Source: Taxillus chinensis (taxonomy: Eukaryota; Streptophyta; Magnoliopsida; Santalales; Loranthaceae). Taken from it: a stretch of 64,000 nt of DNA. Under the pieces are notes generated by a model, which had not been told where the DNA came from, did no database searches, and was given only the letters and a program-made list of their open reading frames with translations. Positions 55,950-64,000 of this stretch are shown piece by piece. The stretch is from the NCBI GenBank assembly GCA_023512835.1, contig CM042084.1, positions 51,995,531 through 52,059,530 on the forward strand, read 5' to 3'. Each line of letters opens with the position of its first letter. Position 1 is the first letter of the stretch. The position numbers were made by a program, and so were the translations under genes.

Positions 55950-58533
55950 CTCTACCAAGGATTGATGATTTGTTCGACCAGTTCAGGGGTGCCCGTTGGT
56001 TTTCTAAAATTGATTTGAGTTCTGGATACCATCAGCTACGTGTGCGGGAGGCTGACATTTCGAAGACAGCCTTCAGTTGCAGATATGGCCATTATGAGTG
56101 GCTAGTGATGCCCTTTGGGCTCACAAATGCCCCAGCAGTATTCATGTGATTAATGAATCAGATCTTTACACCCTACCTCGATCAGTTCGTGGTGGTCTTT
56201 ATAGATGATATCCTGATTTTTTCCCCAACAGAGAGCGAGCATGAGGAGCATTTACAGGTGGTGTTGTAGATGTTGAGGGACCATAGACTGTATGCAAAGT
56301 TCACGAAATGTGACTTTTGGCTACAGCGGGTAAAATTCTTAGGGCATGTGGTATTATCGGAGGGTATCATAGTGGATCCTGGCAAGATTGAGGCAGTGAT
56401 GTCTTGGAAGCGGCCAATGAATGTTTTTGAAATTTGGAGTTTTCTGGGGTTAGCAAGTTATTACAAGAGGTTTGTCAAAGACTTCTCTCGTTTAGCTGCA
56501 TCGATGACTGGCTTGACCCGAAAGGGGGTACAGTTTGACTGGTTGGAGGCTTGTGAGGAGGCTTTTAATCAGTTGAAGGCTAGATTAACTTCAGCACCTA
56601 TCCTAGTCCTACCACAGGAGGGTGTTCTCTATGAGGTCTATTGTGATGCCTCTAATGTTGGATTGGGTTGTGTGCTCATGCAGGAAGGATGGGTAATTAC
56701 TTATGGTTCCCGTCAGTTGAGGTCCCACGAGAAGAACTACCCCACGCATGATCTAGAGCTGGCTGCAGTGATCTTTGCATTGAAGAGCTGGCAGCACTAC
56801 CTCCTTAGGGAGAAATTTGTGGTATATACTGACCACAAGAGCTTGCAGTACATCTTCTCTCAGTGGGACCTGAATCTCAGGCAGAGGCGTTGGGTGAAGT
56901 ATATGCAGCAGTTCCAATTTGACCTTCAGTATACACTCGGAAAGGGAAATGTAGTAGCTGATGCCCTGAGTCGGAAGAGCCAGGCCATGGTGGCTCTCTG
57001 TGCCGTTAAAGAGTGGGAGATGATGGGGCAACTAGTTGCTCTGAGGCTACAACCAGTGCAGGGAGCAGTGCAGGGTATGCTGAGTGCAATTATAACAGTG
57101 CCTGAGTTGCGACATTAGGTTATCGAGGGTCCGATAGGGGATATCGAGTGTGAGGTCATCCGAGATCAGATTCAGACTACCATGCTTCCCACTGATTGGA
57201 CGGAGGATTCTGACCATGTGTTGCACTATTGAGGTCGGTTGATAGTTCCATCTTCTCTCCGGGAGGCAGTTTTACGGGAATTCCATCACTCTTGTTTGGC
57301 TATTCACCCTGGAGAAACGAAGATGTATCATGCTACGATAATAGTTTTGGTGGTCGGGCCTTAAGAAAGCCATTGCGGAGTTTATTCGACGGTGCTTGAC
57401 ATGCCAACAGGTCAAGGCCGAGCATTTGCGGTCTGCCGTGAGTTGTAGTCGTTACTTGTGCTGGAGTGGAAGTAGGATCATGTGACTATGGACTTCATCA
57501 CAGCGCTTCCTCGTTATAGAGGTCATGATACTATTTGGGTGGTTGTAGACCGTTTGACGAAATCTGCTCACTTTATTCCGATTCATGAGACCAATCTAGT
57601 TCGGACCTTAGAACAGCATTATGATGACGTGGTAGTACGATTGCATGGTGTGCCATTGTCAATCATTTATGATAGGGATGCTCGGTTCACTTCGTAGTTC
57701 TGGCAGCAGTTACAGCATGCATTGGGCACCCGAGTGAACTTGACTACAGCTTACCACCCTCAGACAGATGGCCAGTCCGAGCGTACTTTCCAGATCCTTG
57801 AGGATATGCTTTGTGCTTGTGTATTGGATTTTGGTGGTTGTTAGGAGGCTCAACTTCCCTTGGTAGAGTTTTCCTACATCAACAGCTATCAGGCTACGAT
57901 AGGGATGGCGCCATATGAGGCATTGTATGGGCGATCTTGTCGCTCCCCTTTGTGTTGGGCCCAGGCAGGAGAGACGGTTGTTTTAGGTCCCCATATGATT
58001 CAGGAGACTACCGACTTGGTCCAGTGATACGCGGCGGATGTTGATAGCACGAGTCGATAGAAATCATATGCCGACGGCGGCGCCGACCACTTGAGTTCGT
58101 CGTAGGGGACCGTGTTTTCTTGCAAGTCTCACCACGACGGGGGCACAAGCGGTTTGGGCGAGGGTCCAAACTCTCCCCTTGATTTGTGGATCCTTTTCCT
58201 ATTATTGCTGTTATGGGACCGATTGCTTATCGATTGGAGTTACCATCCGAGCTGGCTCGTGTTCATGATGTCTTCCATGTCTCCCAATTGCGGAAATATT
58301 ACTTGGATCCTTCTCATGTGCTTGATTGGGGCGAAATAGAGTTAGTAGATGATGGTTCTGTCGTGGAGGCACCAGTTCAGATTTTAGACCAGCGAGAGCA
58401 GGTCTTGCGGGGCAAGACGATTTCGTTGGTCCACGTTTTATGGCATCACCGCAATATGGAGGAGCAGACCTGGGAGCGGGAGAGTCAGATACGTGTTCTT
58501 CACCCCGAGCTGTTCGAGGATGAACAGTCCTAA
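55950..58533 (+). pseudogene. pol: Chromo-B pol, rest of RT, RNase H, integrase, chromodomain-like tail
   Basis: RT continues ([27 protein letters not shown] at 56198-56224), with stops at about 56147 (TGA) and 56267 (TAG). The frame 56270-57118 has the RT thumb and RNase H ([30 protein letters not shown]). After a stop, the integrase zinc region (57240-57420) and core follow with several shifts: MDFITALP (57487), YDRDARFTS (57668), and the Glu region TDGQSERTF in another frame (57765-57795). The last frame 58186-58533 is the [29 protein letters not shown] and chromodomain-type tail, ending FEDEQS. It resembles Chromo-A pol throughout and is inactive. Confidence 0.9.
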
Positions 58534-58544
58534 GGTGGGGAGGA
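58532..58544 (+). other. Polypurine tract of Chromo-B
   Basis: aaggtggggagga lies immediately after the pol stop and directly before TGTCAAGATC. Confidence 0.7.
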
Positions 58545-58684
58545 TGTCAAGATCTTTACTCTGCGTTGAAGTAGTTAATCTTGTTGGTTTGTGTGGTGCT
58601 TGTGCTTGAGGTTGTTAATATTCTTGGTTGCGTATGATTTGTTGTACTATTGGTTATTTTGTTCATAGGTGTTATTTTGTTTAT
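58545..58684 (+). mobile_element. Start of the Chromo-B 3' LTR (140 bp, truncated)
   Basis: TGTCAAGATC follows the polypurine tract, the expected LTR start. After 140 bp of T/G-rich sequence another LTR begins at 58685. I cannot align these 140 bp convincingly with the Chromo-B 5' LTR, whose start is itself uncertain. Confidence 0.45.
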
Positions 58685-58808
58685 TGATAACGTGCATTTA
58701 TGCCGTTTTTCTTGTATATATTTAGGGTAGTAAAGAGCATGTTTTGAGCCTAAATTGGACCATAATGCATAGATATTTGCTCTAACACCTAGGAAGATAC
58801 TGTTTGCC

Positions 58809-58841
<33 letters not shown>

Positions 58842-61079
58842 ATGTGTGTTTTTGAGCTGTTTTGGCAGGGTTTTTTTGGGAATTTCTTCTCATGGACATT
58901 AGCCAAATCATTGTGTTGACCAAATAGGGAACTTGTGACGATAGAGGGCAGCCTAAGGAGGCAGAAATAGAGTGCACGTGATATGGGGCATTATCACGTG
59001 CAAGTATATTAATGCATGCCTGCCTTCTACATGATTCTAGGAAGCTTGGGGAAGAATTTCATATCATTTGGAGTAGCACGTGATATGGGAATATCACGTG
59101 CATTATCACATGCAAGCTTGTGTTTGTACAGTTCCTTTTACTTTGTGATTCTGATGACTTTTCCCTCAAGAGGAGGAGAAGACGATCCGGAGGCTGGAAG
59201 GGAGATTTCCGGCGATCATGGATCTCTTCTGGTGGCTGGAAGCTAATTCCTGGAGAAATTCTTTTTCTGCAACACTTCTGAGGTAAGGATTTCAAGTTTG
59301 TCTCTATGCCATCTCTTTCTTACAGATTCTAGAAAACAAAATTTATATGACATGATCTGGGATGTTGAGAAGAGATTTTTAAATATATTGAGTTTCTGAA
59401 TTTCACCTTGAGCCTATGGATGATCTGGGGTTTTTGTCTGAGTTTTCTGAATTTCTACGTGAGATTATTTGTGCTTTTGGGTTAGGGGTCATTTGTATAC
59501 CCATTGTCTTGAGATTATTTAGATGAAGAATTTTTGGGGAATCCCTGTATCTGGTTTGGCTAAGGCCTCTGGTATTGGGAAATCAAAATGAGAGTGAGGT
59601 CAGAGTTGGGGAATCCCTGTATCTGTTTACGGACTTAGAATGTCAATAACTTCTAAACTAAAATGAATTTGAGGTTGATCCTTTAGGGAAACGTGATTAG
59701 AATGACAAAAGAGAGGTTTTGGACCCTGCCCGTGAGAATGACTTTTTCACTTGCAGATTCATTCTTGCTTCAAATTGCCCCAAATTTTAGGTGGAGCTTC
59801 CTTAGAGGCATATGAGTTAAAATACCCCTGCCTGTGAGAATGACCTTTTCATGTGCAACCTTATTTTTTGGCTAAAAATCATCCCTGAACCTTCTGGGAT
59901 GGTTAGAATGATGTTCTGAGTTGATCTGCCTCTGTCCGCGACAATAGGTTGTCACGTGCAGCTTGTTTTGGGCTCCCCTTGAGGTGGATAAGCTTCCTTT
60001 GAAAGGTTGTTGATGATCCAGACTATGAGTGTGAGAAATGTGTGGACTTTAGGGACTATGAGGAGTTAGGTGATGTTATATGTGATGATTTGATTATTCT
60101 GAGACTATCTGTTGTTTTACATTCTGAGTTGAGTTTTTGTATGCTAAATGAGTTGCATGTCTAAGCTGTGTCTTTGAGTTGTGTTTATGAGCTTACTGGT
60201 TGAGTTGCACTGTATCGGTTGAATTGTGCTTATTGAGTTAAGCTTACTGAATTGTACTGTGTTTGTTGAGTTATGTTTATTGAGTTGAGATTGTTGAGTT
60301 TTATATGTTGAAATCTGTATGTTGAGGACCCTAGAAATGCGGGGAGTTGAGATGAGAACCCTAGAAACGCAGGGATTGAGTTGAGTATGGGACAGTCATT
60401 ATACTGTACCCCTTGAGATGAGAATCACATTTGCCTGGTGTGGTATGTCACGTCGTCGTGGTGGCGGGGTGTCCTCTGCCCTCCAGTGCAGGCAGAGGTA
60501 TGAGGCGTGTTTACTAGGTGATGGTTATTATTTTAGCTTAAGTCACTACACGAGCACATGCATCCACTTGACATGCATAGTTTTAGAGTGGGACGGGCCT
60601 GGGGAGACTTGATCACTACTGAGCTGTGGTTTGCTCACCCCTCCTATGAACTGTTCTTTGTAGGACCTAGCAGGCGATAGGCGGAAGAGCTGAGTTGGTA
60701 GGCCGCTGGGGCTGTATGGCCTTATATATATATATACATTTGGTTGTTTTGTTGTATTTGAGATTCTGTTTGTTTGAACTTTGTATCCTGGCTATATTGA
60801 TGGGAGCTTCTTCCCTAGTGGGCTGTAAAAGGGCTTGAAGCCTCTGAGCAATGTAATTGATGTATTGTGTTGTGAATACTGTATGTATATATTGTGGTGG
60901 TGTGCTTGGCACGGAAATAGGTGCATGCCCCTTGGCATGTTGACTTTTGATACAGGGATAGGACAGCACCCGTGGTAGGTGTCCTCACTTTGATGTTTAC
61001 ACCGATCCCTTGACCCTTCGGGTGCGGGCATGTGCAGTCACTACCCATTTCCCGGGGGAACGAAATTTGGGGCGTGATA
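58685..61079 (+). mobile_element. LTR of mixed Athila and chromovirus affinity
   Basis: It begins TGATAACGTGCATTTATGCC, like the Athila-related LTRs read on the minus strand, and follows them to about 59180 (gtgattctgatgacttttccct). The second half (60540-61079) follows chromovirus LTRs (tggggagac..gatc..tactgagctgtggtt..ctcacccctcc) and ends ggggcgtgata like Chromo-C. No primer site follows, so it is solo or recombined. Contains (TA)n(TG)n at 58808-58850 and ttgagttg repeats at 60120-60310. No gene is seen. 5' flank tttat and 3' flank gcaca do not match, so no target duplication supports a single insertion. Confidence 0.55.
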
Positions 61080-63974
61080 GCACACAACTCCAGCTCCAGA
61101 ACTGAAGGAGCTACCTGGACACCTAAGGTATGAGTTCTTAGACTCCACAAATAATTTCCCTGTTATTGTTGCTGCTAATTTAAATGATGTGGAGTGTGCT
61201 TAGCTGTTAGAAATCCTTAGGAAACACAAAAAGGCCCTCGGGTGGACCATTGAAGACATTAGAGGTATAAGTCTAGGGATTTGTATGCACAAAATTCTGA
61301 TGAATGATGAATGCAAACCCACAACAGAAAGACAAAGAAGATTAAACCCTGCCATAAAAGAAGTAGTAAGAAAAGAGATTCTTAAATGAAACTGCGGGTA
61401 TAATCTATGCTATTTCAGATAGTGAGTGGGTAAGTCCTTTACATTGCGTGCCAAAGAAGGGAGGCATGACTATAATTAAAAACGAAAAGAATGAACTAAT
61501 TCCGTCCAGGACTGTGACTGGATGGACAGTGTGTGTTGACTATAGGAAGCTGAATAAGGCCACAAGGAAGGATCACTTTCCCCTTCCTTTCATTGACCAG
61601 ATGTTGGATAGGCTAGCTGGCTATAGTCATTACTGCTTCCTAGATGGATACTCCGGATATAATCAAATAATGATTAAGCCCGATGACCAAGAAAAGACCA
61701 CTTTCACGTGCCCCTTTGGCACCTTTGCCTTTAGAAGGTTGTCATTCGGGTTATGTAATGCACTTGCCACATTTCAGAGGTGCATGATGGCTATATTTCA
61801 AGGTTTGGTGGAGGAAATCATGGAGGTTTTCATGGATGGCTTTTCAGTGTTTGGATCCTCCTACCAACAGTGTTTGAGAAATTTAGATGTGGTCTTAGAA
61901 AGATGTGAGGAGAAAGAACTAGTCCTCAACTGGGAGAAATGTCATTTTATGGTGAATGAGGGGATAGTTCTAGGGCATAAGGTGTCCTCACAAGGTTTGG
62001 AGGTGAGCAAGGCAAAAATCTCCACTATTGAAACTTTGCCACCTCCAACAAATGAAAAAGGGGTGAGAAGCTTCCTTCGCCATGCTGGATTTTATAGAAG
62101 ATTCATCAAGGACTTCTCTAAAATTGCAAAACCCCTGAGCAGGCTGTTAGAAAGGACATAAGCTTTGAGTTCAATGAAGATTGTTTAAAAGCTTTTAATG
62201 TCCTCAAGGATAAGCTAGTCACTACACCAGTGATAGTCACACCAGACTGGGAACAACCTTTCAAGCTAATGTGTGACGCAAGTGATTATGCCGTGGGGGT
62301 AGTCTTAGGGCAAAGAAGAGATAAGGTGTTTAAGGTCATTTACTATGCTAGTAAAACCCTTGATGAAGCCCAACAAAATTACACCACCACGGAGAAGGAG
62401 CTGCTGGCAGTGGTCTACGGTTGTAACAAATTTAGGCCCTACCTTTTTGGGTCCAAGGTGGTTGTGTATACTGACCATGCAGCCCTTAAATATTTGTTTG
62501 ATAAAAGGAAGCTAAGCTGCGATTGCTTAGATGGGTTCTCCTTCTACAAGAGTTTGATTTAGAAATTAGAGACATGAAGGGCGCCATGAACACCGTGGCT
62601 GATCACCTCTCCTGTGTGGCGAATGCACCAAAGTCTCTTCCCATAATAGATGACTTCCCGGATGAGAAGGTGCTTGAGGTGGGCCAGCTTCCTTGGTTTG
62701 CCGACATAGCAAACTACTTGGCCCCCGGATTTATACCTAAGGTGTTTGATTATCACCAAAGGAAAAGGTTTATCTCTATTGCTCAGAGATATATTTGGGA
62801 TGATCCCATTCTTTACCGATGGTGCGCTGATCAAATTGTTAAACGGTGTGCGCCCAATGAGGAGATTAACGATATAGTGCATCACTGCCATGCTTCTGAT
62901 TATGGGGGCCACTTTGGAGTTCAAAGAACAGTGGCCAAGATCAAGCAATGTGGGTTCTATTGGCCCAGAATGGTTAGGGACACCTACACTTACATTAAGG
63001 CTTGTGATAGATGCCAAAGGGAAGGTGGTTTATCCAGAAAGAATGAGATGCCCTTGACTGGTATTCTTCCAGTTGAAATGTTTGACATATGGGGCATAGA
63101 TTTCATGGAGCCATTCCCCATTTCTGATGGTTACTCATACATTTTGTTGGCTGTAGATTATGTGTCCAAATGGGTGGAGGCAATACCAACAAAAGTCAAT
63201 GACGCGAAGGTGGTGACTAAATTCCTATCAAGGAATATCTTTAGCCGCTTTGGGACACCAAGGGCTATAATTAGTGATGAGGGGAGTCACTTATGCAACA
63301 AGTTGTTTGATAAGTTACTGATGAAGTACGGGGTGAACCATAGGAGGTCTTTAGCTTACCACCCATAAGCTAATGGACATGCTAAGGTGTCCAATAGAGA
63401 AATCAAGACCATTTTAGAGAAAACTGTTAGAGGGAATAGGAAAGATTGGTCTCAAAGGCTTGATGTAGCCTTGTGGGCTTATAGGACTGCCTACAAAACC
63501 CCCATTGGGATGTCACCCTACAGACTAGTTTATGGGAAGGCATGTCACTTGCCAGTGGAATTAGAACACAAGGCTTTATGGGCCTTGAGGAAGCTTAACT
63601 TTGATCCAAATGAGACTAAGGAACTGAGGCTGACCCAACTCATGGACTTGGATGAGTTTCGAATGGAGGCCTATGAAAGTGCTAAACTCTATAAAGAAAG
63701 AACCAAGAAATGGCATGATAGGCAATTAAACAATGAACCTTTAAACCTAGGACAGAAAGTACTTTTATTCAACACTAGGTTGAAGTTATTTCCCGAAAAA
63801 TTAAGGTCCAAATGGATGGGACCTTTTGTTATAATAGACAGGAAGCCATATGGGAGCTTTGAACTCCAAGCTGAAGATGGCCATAAATTTTGGGTAAATG
63901 GAAATAGGTTAAAACCATATTATGATCCAGCTCAGAGGGATGTTGTTGATGCCCTTACTCTTGCACCTTCATGA
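61080..63974 (+). pseudogene. pol: Athila pol: RT, RNase H, integrase
   Basis: It begins inside the protease-RT linker (PAPELKELPGHLRYEFL), directly after the LTR. A TAG lies near 61201 and a frameshift near 61393. Frame 61448-62161 carries RT (VCVDYRKLNKATRKDHFPLP, FLDGYSGYNQI) with the catalytic box FMDG (61829-61840) instead of FMDD. After a shift, 62230-62562 is RNase H (CDASDYAVGVVLGQ, YTDHAALKYLF). After another shift, 62523-63974 is integrase: zinc region ([13 protein letters not shown] ... CDRCQ), WGIDFMEPF with Asp, ISDEGSHLC with Asp, a TAA at 63366 where a Gln codon is usual, [12 protein letters not shown] with its Glu in NRE displaced, and the C-terminal [18 protein letters not shown]. 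The stop is at 63972-63974. The left part of the element is missing. Inactive. Confidence 0.92.
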
Positions 63975-64000
63975 TCGCTTCTCGCGTCCTAGCTACGGAC
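63975..64000 (+). other. Sequence after Athila pol, to window end
   Basis: 26 bp only. No feature can be called. In Athila elements an env-like ORF or long non-coding region would follow. Confidence 0.4.

Overview
The window is a block of nested LTR retrotransposons, typical of pericentromeric or other repeat-dense DNA in a flowering plant (probably a eudicot; the species cannot be told from the sequence). The lineages recognised are plant-specific: Sirevirus-type Ty1/copia, chromodomain-bearing Ty3/gypsy (chromovirus, Tekay/Del type), Athila, and Tat/Ogre-like Ty3/gypsy. No host gene, rRNA, tRNA gene, CRISPR array or bacterial feature was found. All coding regions are retrotransposon genes and nearly all carry stops or frameshifts.

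Layout, left to right. Positions 1-2658 are the 3' end of a Tat/Ogre-like element (31-bp minisatellite, polypurine tract, 3' LTR). 2659-4657 is the 5' end of an old minus-strand chromovirus (Chromo-C). 4778-6288 is a truncated Sirevirus 5' end. 6289-6449 is a chromovirus LTR scrap. From about 6450 to 58684 runs the base-layer plus-strand chromovirus (Chromo-B), split by three insertions with perfect 5-bp target duplications: Sirevirus SIRE-A (7905-34822, atata) in its 5' LTR, a non-autonomous Athila-related element (36716-43762, agtac) in gag, and Sirevirus SIRE-B (45637-55944, gtacc) in reverse transcriptase. SIRE-A itself holds a Tat-like solo LTR (12539-15048) at its gag-pol junction and a complete minus-strand chromovirus, Chromo-A (24379-33672, aggtc), in its 3' LTR. 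58685-61079 is an LTR with mixed Athila and chromovirus affinity. 61080 to the end is an Athila pol (RT-RNaseH-integrase).

The most unusual content is the long third ORF of SIRE-A (20109-23098). It lies downstream of pol behind its own TATA-like and leader-like sequence. It has an N-terminal region resembling the plant transposon-associated domain, a central coiled coil, and a C-terminal Ulp1/SENP-like (peptidase family C48) domain. The His, Asp, Gln and Cys positions have the family spacing (His-17-Asp, Gln-6-Cys). A more decayed copy of the same domain is present at the equivalent place in SIRE-B, so it looks like a conserved Sirevirus component in this genome rather than a one-off capture.

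Other cross-element patterns are: an in-frame stop exactly at the gag-pol junction of both Sireviruses; the same LTR minisatellite motif in a copia and a gypsy LTR; and a palindrome-plus-TATA promoter module shared by chromovirus and Athila-type LTRs. SIRE-B has nearly identical LTRs yet is internally deleted, which suggests it was mobilised in trans.
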